A DNA stretch of 64,000 nt from the IMG/VR virus record IMGVR_UViG_3300025647_000020, positions 1-64,000 of that record; one strand, written 5' to 3'. This DNA is from a virus. The translations under genes were made by a program, and so were the position numbers. A model generated the notes under the pieces. That model ran no database searches. It was not told where the DNA came from and saw only the letters and a program-made list of their open reading frames with translations. Positions 8,205-17,418 of this stretch are shown here, in pieces (positions within the stretch are counted from its first letter, which is position 1; every line of letters begins with the position of its first letter).

Positions 8205-9324
8205 AAGGCATTGGACTATAACTTAAAATTTTATTTAAATTTTCAGCCTCACCTGCTTTTCTTTCAAGTTGTTTATCACTTCTTAAATCTGTCAGAAAAT
8301 CTTGTAATTCAGTTTTTAATTCACTAAATTCTTCCTTAGCTTCGGCTAATAAAATATCCCAATCAAGTTCTAATGAATCACCCCCCATGTTAACAAGCTT
8401 ACCTTTAAACTTACCTCTTGCTCTTCCTAAGACTTGTTTGGTATAAGCAGTCAACCATTTTCTTATCCAAGTCTTAGAGAAATGATTTAAATCACAGTAA
8501 TCTTGTTTTGGTAAATCAATTTGTGTTGGTGAATAAATTTTTTCACAGTCTTTTCTACACTCTGCTGCATCTGAATCATTTAAAATGTTGGTATCATAAT
8601 ACTCATACCAAACTTTACACCTATACATATCTCTGTTAAAACTTCTTGTTCTATTATTTTCAGGTAATGAAAATAAGTGTAACAATCTAGTCCCATTCGG
8701 CCCTTTTGTAATACGATATGTTAAATCAGAATTTAACATTCTATCAGTTATACTAAGGTGTGCAGCTCGTAAAATAACATCATGAGCTGGGAACAATGGG
8801 AAAACTCCACCTACACCTGCCCCACCAAATCCAAAACTACCATAGGGAGCTAACCCACTCCCACTAAGACCCATATTACCATAGCCCCATGAAGAAAATA
8901 TAGCTGCATCAATCTGTGAGGGGGTCATAAATAAAACCTTTTTTACTTCTCTACCAGCCGGAATTTGATATACTTGATTACCTTCAACTATATCTACAAA
9001 TCCTTTTTGTAATTCAAATCGGCCACCTCTTGAAGATAAACCAATATCTTCACTATATGCTTGAGCTAATGTTAGTTCATAATCAAAAGAAGCAGTCGTC
9101 AACGACAGACACACATCATTTGATGTAACATTTTTACCAAAAAATGATGAAAATTTATTATTAATTATCCACATGTGCAAATAAGCATAAAAATCATCAA
9201 TTGTCAATCTTAATAATGAACACCAATCCTCATAATTAATTTCTAACTCAAATCTACCCCCAGTTAACAAGATTTTAATATCTTGATATAGACATTTTAA
9301 TTCTTCTGAACAATTGGTTTCCAT
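8191..9324 (-). CDS. Putative virion structural protein
   Basis: A 377-residue protein starting 13 bp downstream of a late promoter motif (9338-9347, minus), which suggests a structural role. A Gly/Phe-rich low-complexity stretch at about residues 145-172 (SSWGYGNMGLSGSGLAPYGS and following) precedes a more regular region with DVILRAAHLSITDRML and later WIRKWLTAYTKQVLGRARGKF, followed by a helical Glu/Lys-rich C-terminus. The K-x-LGR-RGKF type segment recalls conserved structural proteins of marine T4-like phages, but I cannot name the family with certainty. Neck or head-tail connector is a guess. It converges on the fibre cluster. Confidence 0.5.
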   Translation of the reverse strand: METNCSEELKCLYQDIKILLTGGRFELEINYEDWCSLLRLTIDDFYAYLHMWIINNKFSSFFGKNVTSNDVCLSLTTASFDYELTLAQAYSEDIGLSSRGGRFELQKGFVDIVEGNQVYQIPAGREVKKVLFMTPSQIDAAIFSSWGYGNMGLSGSGLAPYGSFGFGGAGVGGVFPLFPAHDVILRAAHLSITDRMLNSDLTYRITKGPNGTRLLHLFSLPENNRTRSFNRDMYRCKVWYEYYDTNILNDSDAAECRKDCEKIYSPTQIDLPKQDYCDLNHFSKTWIRKWLTAYTKQVLGRARGKFKGKLVNMGGDSLELDWDILLAEAKEEFSELKTELQDFLTDLRSDKQLERKAGEAENLNKILSYSPMPFKVI

Positions 9325-9337
9325 TTATAACTTTAGA

Positions 9338-9347
9338 TATAAATAGT
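9338..9347 (-). promoter_or_regulatory. Putative phage late promoter (minus strand)
   Basis: The minus strand reads AACTATTTATATCTAA, 13 bp upstream of the ATG at 9324. It matches the other late motifs and lies on the strand of the gene it would drive. Confidence 0.6.
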
Positions 9348-9405
9348 TATTAATAATATCTTCAAGATAAAAAACTACTCTATTTAACCGATCTCGTAAA
9401 TCATT

Positions 9406-9471
9406 TTAAAGGTTATCATTATTCATAACCTCTTTAATTTGCGTTTTAATTTCTTTTAACTTGTTTCCCAT
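9406..9471 (-). CDS. Possible 21-aa ORF
   Basis: In the 156-bp gap between two minus genes, a short frame encodes MGNKLKEIKTQIKEVMNNDN plus a final L, a charged amphipathic helix. Its start lies 9 bases after the stop of the upstream minus gene (9481). The composition looks protein-like, but the length alone cannot support it. Confidence 0.25.
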   Translation of the reverse strand: MGNKLKEIKTQIKEVMNNDNL

Positions 9472-9480
9472 AATTATTTT

Positions 9481-9822
9481 TTAATAAGATTGACCTTTAT
9501 AATTTAATTCAATACCTGTTATTTCAAAATAAAGATTTTGAAGTTCATGGACGTATTCTATTGTTTTAATATGTGACATACTGGATAATGGATAAACATA
9601 ATATTTTCTATCGCGTTTATAACTAATACTAAAACAAAAGTCTTCTTTTGTATAAAAACCACCCTTAAAGTTAAAATTAAAATTTTCAAACCAACCATGA
9701 CCCAAAGGTATAGGTTTTATGTAAATTTTATTTTGTCGATAAGATTCAAACCATTGATCAATTACTACTGGAATTCTCCATTTTTCATCAGGTCGTGATC
9801 TTGCTATTACAAAATTAGTCAT
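9481..9822 (-). CDS. Hypothetical protein, 113 aa
   Basis: No family recognised. The protein is mixed alpha/beta and aromatic-rich (GHGWFENFNFNFKGGFYTKEDF, in the middle), with a start MTNFVIARSRPDEKWRIPVV. It lies 6 bp downstream of the 9829 gene on the same strand, probably on the same transcript from the promoter at 13908-13938 that also covers the helicase gene. Function unknown. Confidence 0.55.
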   Translation of the reverse strand: MTNFVIARSRPDEKWRIPVVIDQWFESYRQNKIYIKPIPLGHGWFENFNFNFKGGFYTKEDFCFSISYKRDRKYYVYPLSSMSHIKTIEYVHELQNLYFEITGIELNYKGQSY

Positions 9823-9828
9823 TCTAAA

Positions 9829-10122
9829 TTAGCTTCCAAACTCAGAAAAAGAAAATCCTATCTCAATTTTTGATATTTTCATCACTTTTTTAATGTCGCC
9901 TATCGAATGTATCCCTTGAGCTGTATTGTCCAATGGATAAACAATTGTATCCTTATTTAATAAGGGCGCAATTTCATTTGTCCAAGATAGTTCACCATTA
10001 TTATTTCTTAATGCGACTTTTAGAAAATTATCTTCTATATTTTCTAAATACTGAATAGGTAATTCATCATCAATTAGTTTGATGTATCCACTGTCTTTTA
10101 AAATTCCAAATGTTGTACTCAT
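9829..10122 (-). CDS. Hypothetical protein, 97 aa
   Basis: No family recognised. A soluble small protein (MSTTFGILKDSGYIKLIDDE at the N-terminus) with a possible SH3/beta-barrel-like pattern. It sits 25 bp downstream of the primase-helicase-like gene in the same direction and 6 bp upstream of the 9481 gene, so these three probably form one early transcription unit. Function unknown. Confidence 0.55.
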   Translation of the reverse strand: MSTTFGILKDSGYIKLIDDELPIQYLENIEDNFLKVALRNNNGELSWTNEIAPLLNKDTIVYPLDNTAQGIHSIGDIKKVMKISKIEIGFSFSEFGS

Positions 10123-10147
10123 AATTTATTTTTTTTAAGTGATAAAA

Positions 10148-13100
10148 TTAATCATTTATTTCCAAAGAAACAACCTTTTTTCTCTTTAATTCTTTTTTTT
10201 CTTCGTTAATGTATGTAGATACATCCTGAATTTCATACATACCTCTACCTTTATGCTCTAAGTTACAATAATATTGGAGCATTTTAAATGTCTGTGCTTC
10301 ACTCACCGGACTCAGAAAATCAATTTTAGAACAAGCAAATAGATTTTTTCTAAAGTTAATGGTATATCTATTAATAAATTCTTTAGTTATATTATTTGGA
10401 ATATTACCATTTAAAGCAGAATTTATTAATGATTTATACATGTGATAATGTTCAATTTCTTCTGATTGACCATTAATACAACTTAATTTATATCTAATAT
10501 TTTTATTAGCATCTAATACTTGTTCTATACAGAAAAATTGACTTAATAAAGTCTTAGCATCTCCAAAAGAATCAATAGGAGAATCACCAACCTTAGTTTT
10601 AATATCATTAACTAAAGCAATTAATCCTTGCTTCAAATAAGAAGGTTTTTTATCTTCTTTAAACCATCTTTCATATCTATTTTTAAGTTCTTTTGCAAAT
10701 AAACTATGATAGTCAACTCTATTGTCAAAGTATTTTTCACGCTCTTGCTTTTCTATACGTAACTGATTAGAGAATTTTTTATACCAAAGATTATTGAAAA
10801 TATTATTTTGCCATTCTTCCATTACATTCCACACATCATTTAATGTCATATGGCGATATAAATAAACAATATTTTTTCTAATCTGAAATTCAAAATCTGG
10901 TAAATCACTTTTAAGTGCTAAAACATTAATATTTTCATCTTTAATAGAATCTTTTATTTGATCTATTGTTTCATTCTCAATGATATTTGTTTTAATTGCA
11001 ACCTGTTTTTCAAAAATATCATTTTTTATATTTCTTCTCAGGTTTTTTAATCTTTTTTTAGTGGCATTATCAATTGTTTCTTCAACAACAATATTACCCC
11101 TATATATCCAAGAATATTCCTTTAAAAGTTCTGCCATATATTCCTTATCTCGGTTACAGTATTGTAATTCTTTTAAATAAGCTTCATGGGCGATTGTAAG
11201 GTAGTTTATTTCATAGTTGTTATGACTTTTAAGGTACATGTGCACCTGATTATTTAAAGTGTCTAAAAGCACCTTAGATTGAGTCTTATAAGTAATTTTC
11301 TTAATTTCATTCGTTAATTCAACTAATTCTTTCTGATATTGTAATATACCATCAAAATAGAAATCTGGAACCTCATCAGAGTATTTTTGATAGGTATAGA
11401 TATTTTCAGGTACTGTCTTTCTAAATCTATTTACCACTTGTTCCATAATATAGACAGACTCTGCTGTGCAAAAATGTAATGTTGATACATTTAAGTTATT
11501 AATATTTAATCCTTCTGCTACTAAAGAAGTACAGAAAACTAAATTATATTTTTCCTCTATTAATTCTTTTTTAATAATGTGTTCAAAAGATGGATGGGTT
11601 TTATTATCATTATTTAGAAATAACATTTTTTCTTCTTCCCAACCTTTTTCAATAAAGTAGTTCTTAAATGTACCTAATTCACGCTCCATTTTTTTGGATT
11701 GTAAATAAATAATATTTAACCCATCTTTATTACATAAAGATTCAGTAGCTGCTGGCTTGTCAGAATATAATACATTGGAGAAATATTTTAATCTTTCTTT
11801 TATAACTTTTATAATTTCATAGTCTTGAAATTCAGGAATAATATTTTTTATATATGTTCCTGTCCACATAACAACCTTTTTAAAATAATTTAAGTGATTT
11901 AAAATAAACAACATGTCCTCAGCCCTAAATTTTTCAGATGATGAAGTTATGAAATTCTGAGCTTCATCAACATGTAATGAATAATCATCAATATTGTACT
12001 GTGGACTAGTGCTTAATATGTGAAATAATGCAGGAAAAGAACTATACGTGCAAATAATTAAATCCCTTTTTGGGTTAATATTCTTCTTTACACCATAAAA
12101 CACACTTGCTTTATGAGCATTTTCCATTGATTCTAACAATGGAATAACTGGGACTAACACAATTCTTTTTCCTGAAATATTAGAACAAATATTAGTAGTT
12201 TTACCAGTGCCCGTATAAGCCCACATGATAGTTTTATCACAATATTGTAAATTAAGATCGCTTAAATATTGATCATCTTTAAGAACATAAGTATTTTTAG
12301 CAATTGTTTTTTCAGCAATTATTTTTTTCTCCCACTTTATACCAAACAAATATGCATTAACTTCAAAAGTCCAATCATAATAATCATTTAAATCAATGTT
12401 ATTTTCATTGACTTTATTTTCTTGAATATATGTTAGTGCATAATTTTTACTAATACCATTTTGCATAGTATTAACAAAATACTTATAAAGCATTTTATAT
12501 TGATTACTTTCATCTAATATCAGGTAATCACCTACCTTACCAGATACATTTTCATGGACATTATATCCAGCTTCTTTTTTCTCATTTATAAGGGCAATCT
12601 GTTGTTCAAGACGTTTTTTTTTATCATTATCAACTACTACTCCATAAATAAAATATGGATTACTATATATCTTATGGACTAGATATATGTATGTATTATT
12701 ACTAGAATGATTTAACAAATATTCTATAAAAGTTTCCTTTGCTATACCTTTTTCTTTTACTGCAATTGTTAGTTCCTTGATGTTTTTCCGAGTAAAATTA
12801 TTAATGTTTAATTTTGCCTCTAAAAATGAGATATAGTCTAACTGTTTTTTCAGAGTACCGACAAATAAAACGTTAAAATCAACAATTGTTCCTTCGATTT
12901 CATTTATACAATTTTCGTAAAAAGTGCCAAATTGTCCACCATAAGAATTATAGATTTGACTGGCAAACCCTGAAACGGTGCCAATATTTCTATAACCCAA
13001 TAAAAGATTATATTTATCTTCATTAGCTTTATCTTCTAAGTAAGATAAAGCAATTTCCATTTCAATTCCTAATATGTTTGTTTCTGAAAAATACTGTCTA

Positions 13101-13888
13101 TAAAAATAATAGTTTAGTCTCCCTTCACTATTATTGATGCTATCATCGTTTGAATACCATTTGTTAAGTACATACTCAAGTGTACTTACTTCATTTAACC
13201 CGTATAAATCTTTATTGAGATTAAAATTATTAACAATTTCTTTTGCTACAGGCTCAATAGCATCAATTTCATATGAATATGTACTAATATACATATCCGG
13301 GTCATAGGATAATGCATTTAATCTAGTAAAATCTTTAGTTGCTTTATCTAGCTTAAGAAAATGCTGCCCATCAGTATATTGAGTAAATCTTTCTTCTATT
13401 AAAACCTTATAATGTTCCCATGTAGTAAGGTAATTTTTTAGTGTTAGACCATTAATTTTTAAAAGAAAGCCCATGCCGTTTAATCCGAATGATCTCCATG
13501 CGGCAACGACATAGGCTTCTGAAACCAAAAAACGTATGACATAATCTAAATTATCTGTTTCATCTATATCATAATAGATATATGATGTCAGATTATCGTC
13601 AGAAAGTTCTGACTTTTTTCTTTTTTTACCTTTTAAATCAATAGACCACGTAATAGCACCAGTGCTATTTTTTACATAGTCATAGTAATTAACCTTGACA
13701 TTTTTGCCATATTGAAAAAGGTTATATATTTTTTCAGTATTCTTTTTTCCAGATATACGTGCTTGAATAATATCCTTTTTCAAGGGATTATTTTTTATAA
13801 ATTCGTATCCCTGTTCAAGAGTTACAGATTCATTGCTAGTCCCACTTTTGTTCAAGGCTTCAAACCTTGAAAATTTTATCTCAGTCAT
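10148..13888 (-). CDS. BT4734/primase-like domain fused to SF2 helicase
   Basis: 1246 residues. The N-terminal part (about residues 95-210) has YYDIDETDN, then RSFGLNGMGFLLKI, then DKATKDFTRLNALSYDPD. This order (DID, S/N-G-x-G, R-x-x-x-SYDPD) matches the BT4734-like/VirE N-terminal domain often fused to primase-helicases in Bacteroidota; that family is thought to be related to archaeo-eukaryotic primases. From about residue 555 there is an SF2 helicase core: Walker A AYTGTGKTT, motif II VDEAQ (near 643), motif III-like MWTGT, motif V CTSLVAEGLNI, and motif VI QVVNRFRK. The C-terminal 350 residues are helical and unassigned. A strong host-type promoter lies 20 bp upstream, which suggests early expression. 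Replication initiation or priming with unwinding is the likely role, inferred from domain content. Confidence 0.7.
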   Translation of the reverse strand: MTEIKFSRFEALNKSGTSNESVTLEQGYEFIKNNPLKKDIIQARISGKKNTEKIYNLFQYGKNVKVNYYDYVKNSTGAITWSIDLKGKKRKKSELSDDNLTSYIYYDIDETDNLDYVIRFLVSEAYVVAAWRSFGLNGMGFLLKINGLTLKNYLTTWEHYKVLIEERFTQYTDGQHFLKLDKATKDFTRLNALSYDPDMYISTYSYEIDAIEPVAKEIVNNFNLNKDLYGLNEVSTLEYVLNKWYSNDDSINNSEGRLNYYFYRQYFSETNILGIEMEIALSYLEDKANEDKYNLLLGYRNIGTVSGFASQIYNSYGGQFGTFYENCINEIEGTIVDFNVLFVGTLKKQLDYISFLEAKLNINNFTRKNIKELTIAVKEKGIAKETFIEYLLNHSSNNTYIYLVHKIYSNPYFIYGVVVDNDKKKRLEQQIALINEKKEAGYNVHENVSGKVGDYLILDESNQYKMLYKYFVNTMQNGISKNYALTYIQENKVNENNIDLNDYYDWTFEVNAYLFGIKWEKKIIAEKTIAKNTYVLKDDQYLSDLNLQYCDKTIMWAYTGTGKTTNICSNISGKRIVLVPVIPLLESMENAHKASVFYGVKKNINPKRDLIICTYSSFPALFHILSTSPQYNIDDYSLHVDEAQNFITSSSEKFRAEDMLFILNHLNYFKKVVMWTGTYIKNIIPEFQDYEIIKVIKERLKYFSNVLYSDKPAATESLCNKDGLNIIYLQSKKMERELGTFKNYFIEKGWEEEKMLFLNNDNKTHPSFEHIIKKELIEEKYNLVFCTSLVAEGLNINNLNVSTLHFCTAESVYIMEQVVNRFRKTVPENIYTYQKYSDEVPDFYFDGILQYQKELVELTNEIKKITYKTQSKVLLDTLNNQVHMYLKSHNNYEINYLTIAHEAYLKELQYCNRDKEYMAELLKEYSWIYRGNIVVEETIDNATKKRLKNLRRNIKNDIFEKQVAIKTNIIENETIDQIKDSIKDENINVLALKSDLPDFEFQIRKNIVYLYRHMTLNDVWNVMEEWQNNIFNNLWYKKFSNQLRIEKQEREKYFDNRVDYHSLFAKELKNRYERWFKEDKKPSYLKQGLIALVNDIKTKVGDSPIDSFGDAKTLLSQFFCIEQVLDANKNIRYKLSCINGQSEEIEHYHMYKSLINSALNGNIPNNITKEFINRYTINFRKNLFACSKIDFLSPVSEAQTFKMLQYYCNLEHKGRGMYEIQDVSTYINEEKKELKRKKVVSLEIND

Positions 13889-13907
13889 ATATATCTATTG
13901 GTTTCCA

Positions 13908-13938
13908 CAAAGATAAGAGAAATGTTTTTACTATGCAA
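13908..13938 (-). promoter_or_regulatory. Host-type (Bacteroidota sigma) promoter for 10148-13888
   Basis: On the minus strand the -7 element TATCTTTG (13908-13915) matches the Bacteroidota consensus TAnnTTTG. A TTG (13936-13938) lies 20 bp further upstream, the usual -33 spacing. Transcription would begin about 10-15 bp before the ATG at 13888. Confidence 0.7.
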
Positions 13939-14099
13939 CTCTTTTGATGAAAAATCTCACATATATATTTTTGTTATTTATAACTAATAGTATAACTTTT
14001 ATTGTAAAAAGTTTATAATGTTTTATCTAATAAGAGTGATTCAGTATTTTTAATTGCACTAAATAACTGATATACATTGTATTAAACTAGATTGAAAAA

Positions 14100-14123
14100 A
14101 AATTTTAACATATGTTAAAATTT
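14100..14123. repeat. 24-bp perfect palindrome (AACATATGTT core), copy A
   Basis: A perfect dyad centred between 14111 and 14112, AAA-TTTTAACATATGTTAAAA-TTT. The same 24 bp recur at 58031-58054; shorter versions lie at 14542-14557 and 28798-28817. It lies in the noncoding region between divergent transcription units, a fitting place for an operator or replication signal. The rest of 13939-14181 is AT-rich DNA with no gene seen. Confidence 0.85.
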
Positions 14124-14150
14124 AAATGGCTGTATTAATAAGAAATTTAA

Positions 14151-14180
14151 ATAATTATATTATTATGAAAATATAATTAT
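14151..14180 (+). repeat. Inverted repeat abutting a start codon
   Basis: ATAATTATAT (14151-14160) and ATATAATTAT (14171-14180) are perfectly complementary around a 10-base spacer TATTATGAAA, ending one base before the ATG at 14182. It could fold in mRNA and hide the start, or serve as an operator. It is AT-only, so chance is possible. Confidence 0.45.
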
Positions 14181-14181
14181 T

Positions 14182-14439
14182 ATGAATGTACCTGATATTT
14201 TAGGAGTCGAAGTGATAACGCCTGATGGGAGAGGAAGCATTTTATCTTTAAATCCTGCAAGAGTTACTGTCCATTTAAACAGAACTCATCGTAATCAAGT
14301 AATGAAAGGCAGTCATGCTGGGATAGGGGCTTTGCATTATTCTTATGAATATGATGAAGTTGAAATTATAAAAGGACAATATTGTTTTAACGATGAAAGG
14401 ATCAATTGGCAATATGATAACATTAATATTAACCCATAG
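14182..14439 (+). CDS. Hypothetical small protein, 85 aa
   Basis: No certain family. The N-terminal half (GVEVITPDGRGSILSLNPAR followed by VTVHL) has the strand pattern of a small beta-barrel (KOW/SH3-like), and the protein has several His and acidic residues. It is a lone gene set in more than 300 bp of noncoding DNA on either side combined, flanked by two copies of the AACATATGTT palindrome (14100 and 14542), with an inverted repeat touching its start codon. Such a setting suits a regulator or a tightly regulated early gene, but this is inference only. Confidence 0.55.
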   Translation: MNVPDILGVEVITPDGRGSILSLNPARVTVHLNRTHRNQVMKGSHAGIGALHYSYEYDEVEIIKGQYCFNDERINWQYDNININP

Positions 14440-14541
14440 TTGTTTTTTATCATAGTATAATTAACTATATAGGGGGAAGCACACTTTTTAATGCATCTAA
14501 CTAGTTAACTATAAGCATTTTATAATTCACAGTCATAAAAT

Positions 14542-14557
14542 TTTAACATATGTTAAA
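14542..14557. repeat. 16-bp palindrome TTTAACATATGTTAAA, copy B
   Basis: Perfect over 16 bp and near-perfect beyond (AAAATTTT on the left, AAATTTT on the right). It lies 37 bp before the 14594 start codon, in the 154-bp gap after the 85-aa gene. The same gap holds two copies of TTAACTATA and the dyad TAACTAGTTA. Confidence 0.8.
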
Positions 14558-14593
14558 TTTTGGCGGTTTTCTCTAAAATTTAATATTTTCATT

Positions 14594-15625
14594 ATGCAAT
14601 TATATTTAAAAAAAAGAGAATACATGGATTTTTTGGAAAAAATAAAAAATAGGGGATCAACAGTATACTTCATTGATGTTGACCACAAGGGACAATATAG
14701 TGAAATTGTTGACTATTTTTATCAAATTGCTTTAAAGGTTTCTCAGACTCATAAAGTAATTATTTTACATGATAAGAAAGATTACGTCAAACCTTATTAT
14801 ACTACTCGATTTGATGGATTAGAACATTTATCGTTTGAGGAGTTACAAGCGAAAGAAATAAAAATTTCGGCTGCTGATTTTATTTTCGTCATGGAATATT
14901 ACCTTGATGTGGTAAAACAATTAAGAGAAACTAAAATTCCTGCTGAAATAGTTTTAGTGGTTGCCAATTTTAGTGCAATTTTACCCTCACTTGATATGGG
15001 TGATAATTGGTATAATTATGGCATTAAAAATGTTGTGGTTACAAATGATTTTACTAGATCATTTTGCAGTAAGTTTTTTCCTACTATAAACTACCATGTT
15101 TATAATTCTAACTTAGAATTGCCACTAAAAGATAAAACAACTTTAGATAATCCTACTATCTTGATGGTAAATGGATCAGTCACAAAAATCGAAGATATTG
15201 TAAAAGGATTTTTTCTTGCCTATCCTCAATATAGTTTCGTTCCCATTAAAACACTTGAGTTAAGTGAATATCAGAACATATATGAGCAATTTGATAATTG
15301 CAGTGTGGCTGTATTTATGGATGACTTGTCTTCTGAGTATGATTTATTGAAAATGGCACTAACAAGAGGTGTAAATACAATAGGATTGATACCAAAACTT
15401 GCTCCTAGTTGGTTTATCAACGAAGAGGGTGCAATTAAATATGGAGAGTGGACAAATAACCCTTATCGTTTAATTGATTTACTAGCAATGCATTTTGATG
15501 CTTGGATTAGTGATAATAATAGACAACAAGAACCCGTCTCATTTTCTGTTTACGATAGTGACATTATGGATAAACTTATGGAAAACCGTATTGATTTTTT
15601 AGAAAAAATAGTAAATAAATCATGA
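14594..15625 (+). CDS. Putative GT-B-type glycosyltransferase
   Basis: 343 residues. The first ATG is taken; a second in-frame ATG at codon 11 (MDFLEKIKNRG) is equally possible. The N-terminal half alternates strands and helices in Rossmann-like order (VYFIDVDHKGQYSEIVDYF, VIILHDKKDYV, FIFVMEYYLDVVKQL). The C-terminal half has PTILMVNGSVTK, VAVFMDDLSSEYDLLKMALT and RGVNTIGL, which resembles the donor-site region of GT-B enzymes where acidic and Gly residues contact the nucleotide sugar. It overlaps the next gene by 4 bases (ATGA), and that gene is a GT-A-like protein. Glycan addition to phage DNA, virion or host surface cannot be distinguished. Confidence 0.5.
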   Translation: MQLYLKKREYMDFLEKIKNRGSTVYFIDVDHKGQYSEIVDYFYQIALKVSQTHKVIILHDKKDYVKPYYTTRFDGLEHLSFEELQAKEIKISAADFIFVMEYYLDVVKQLRETKIPAEIVLVVANFSAILPSLDMGDNWYNYGIKNVVVTNDFTRSFCSKFFPTINYHVYNSNLELPLKDKTTLDNPTILMVNGSVTKIEDIVKGFFLAYPQYSFVPIKTLELSEYQNIYEQFDNCSVAVFMDDLSSEYDLLKMALTRGVNTIGLIPKLAPSWFINEEGAIKYGEWTNNPYRLIDLLAMHFDAWISDNNRQQEPVSFSVYDSDIMDKLMENRIDFLEKIVNKS

Positions 15626-16368
15626 TAGACGTTATAGTACCAGTAAAAAACATTGTTAGTGCCAAAGATAAGGAATTACTTATAAAAGCATTTCAATCGT
15701 TAAACAGCCAAGTAAACCGAGATTTTACAGTCAACCTTTTTATTAATAATGCAGAAAGTGGCGTATTAACTGATTTGGTAACTTCTTTGAATAATCCTCC
15801 TTTAATTCATATTTATGATGAAGATTATTCATATACTGAATTAATTAATTATGCATCTTCTATGTTAAAAAATGATTATTTTATCATTTTAGAGCAAGAT
15901 GATGTTTTTCAATCAAAACACTTTCAAAATTTTTATAAAAATTCACAGGAAAAATGTGCCATGTATCTAAACTTATCATTGGAACTATCTAATGGTAATG
16001 AAGTCATGGGGATTAGAAATGAAATTTTTTGGTCTGTAAACGTAAACAATCAAATAGGTAACGTTTCTCATGAAATTGCAAAAAGAAATGTTAATAACCT
16101 TTCATTAGATGGTGCATTTATAAACAGAGAAAAATTTATTGAATATAAGGGATATAGAGAAGATATTGAGATTTTCTTTAATCAGGAATTAATTTTAAGA
16201 TTTGCATATAAGGGTGAAACTATATATGTAATACCTAAAATGGGAGTTCATCACATGATGAATAGAGATGGTTCATATTTAGATGTTTGTTCACAAAAAT
16301 ATTCTAGAGATGATATAGGTGAATTTCATACTAAAATGATGAAAATTCACATGTTAAATAAAAAGTAA
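15622..16368 (+). CDS. Family 2-like (GT-A) glycosyltransferase
   Basis: 248 residues. The N-terminus MIDVIVPVKN is the standard first strand of GT2 enzymes. LINYASSML followed by DYFIILEQDD gives the acidic DxD-type motif (EQDD, about residues 91-94) that holds the metal and the nucleotide sugar. A later LSLDGAFINREKFIEYKGY and EDIEIFFNQELILRF correspond to the acceptor-side and catalytic-base region, with HHMMNRDGSY near the end. It overlaps the upstream GT-B-like gene by 4 bases and is followed directly by a sigma-like gene, so the three are co-transcribed. The substrate is unknown. Confidence 0.65.
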   Translation: MIDVIVPVKNIVSAKDKELLIKAFQSLNSQVNRDFTVNLFINNAESGVLTDLVTSLNNPPLIHIYDEDYSYTELINYASSMLKNDYFIILEQDDVFQSKHFQNFYKNSQEKCAMYLNLSLELSNGNEVMGIRNEIFWSVNVNNQIGNVSHEIAKRNVNNLSLDGAFINREKFIEYKGYREDIEIFFNQELILRFAYKGETIYVIPKMGVHHMMNRDGSYLDVCSQKYSRDDIGEFHTKMMKIHMLNKK

Positions 16369-17394
16369 ATGGACATTAAAAAAAAGAGGCGTTCAAAAAT
16401 CAATAGGAATGAATATATAGATTTATTTCCTATTGATTTTGAAGACATAGTAGAGAAAGGAGATAAAAATTTATTAACAAAAATAGCTATATCAATATAT
16501 GATTTTTACATAGAAAACATAATTGGTTTTACCCCTACCAAAGAATCATTTACCAATCTATTTCTTTCATATACCCGCACTTACAGGAAAGAAGATGAAA
16601 TAAATTATTATTATTTCATCAAATATGCATTAGAGTTACATTATAAAATGCATAATCATAGGAGATATTTTTCAGAAAAAGAAGAACACGCATTTAGGGA
16701 ATATATCTTTGCCAAAACTGAAAGAAGAAAAGAAATAATATATAACAAATTTTTATATTATCCGCTTACAAAATTAGTGGAAAATATAATTAATACTTAT
16801 AAACTTCGATTGGAAAAAATGTCATATGAAGATCAACATGTAGCAACAATGGCATATGTCCATGAAAAAATAAATAAGTTTAAACCTACCTTAGAAAAAA
16901 AAGCATATTCATATTTTGGGACTATTATTAAACGTTATTTAATAAATGAACGAAAGAAAGAAGCAAAAACTATTAAATTAGAAGATTCTTTCGATGCTCT
17001 AAGATCACACTTAATAGATGATGTTCAATATTCATATATTGAAAGATTAGAGGAAGAAAATATAAATAATGATTTTTTCAATGAGTTGTTAACAATAATG
17101 GAATATTATATTAATGATCCTTTAAAAGTAGATTTTTTATCTGATAAAGATATTACTGTTGGACAAGGGATATTGCAAATTATGAAAGATTGGGAAAATA
17201 TATTTGATGGTGAAAATTCTATAACCATAACTAATAGGTTTCAAAAAAAATATGTTTTTAATGTTTTAAGAAATTATACAGGAATGAGTACTCCTGAAAT
17301 TTCCTGTTCTTTAAAAGTGTTTAAAGGTGCTTATAAAACATGGAAAGCTGATTATATTAATTCTATATATAACCCCTTTGACAATTTTAATTAA
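16369..17394 (+). CDS. Sigma-like protein (region 2-like), possible late transcription factor
   Basis: 341 residues. The middle (about 125-205) reads YNKFLYYPLTKLVENIINTY, then MAYVHEKINKFKPTLEKKAY, SYFGTIIKRYLINERKKEAK. This resembles sigma-70 region 2 and the corresponding part of T4 gp55, where a helix pair ends in a tract of the form F-p-----aysY----i-----ik-e. The C-terminus (NYTGMSTPEISCSLKVFKGAYKTW) could be a helix-turn-helix. The start codon directly follows the stop of the GT2 gene. The following gene carries a CTATTTATA motif. A role in recognising that motif is attractive but unproven; a second sigma-like protein is at 39619. Confidence 0.5.
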   Translation: MDIKKKRRSKINRNEYIDLFPIDFEDIVEKGDKNLLTKIAISIYDFYIENIIGFTPTKESFTNLFLSYTRTYRKEDEINYYYFIKYALELHYKMHNHRRYFSEKEEHAFREYIFAKTERRKEIIYNKFLYYPLTKLVENIINTYKLRLEKMSYEDQHVATMAYVHEKINKFKPTLEKKAYSYFGTIIKRYLINERKKEAKTIKLEDSFDALRSHLIDDVQYSYIERLEEENINNDFFNELLTIMEYYINDPLKVDFLSDKDITVGQGILQIMKDWENIFDGENSITITNRFQKKYVFNVLRNYTGMSTPEISCSLKVFKGAYKTWKADYINSIYNPFDNFN

Positions 17395-17396
17395 TT

Positions 17397-17405
17397 CTAT
17401 TTATA
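17397..17405 (+). promoter_or_regulatory. Putative phage late promoter of the baseplate block
   Basis: TTCTATTTATAAATAA lies 13 bp upstream of the ATG of the gp6-like gene, in the only gap of this region. It would start the long baseplate transcript 17419-33064. Confidence 0.65.
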
Positions 17406-17418
17406 AATAAATTATTAA

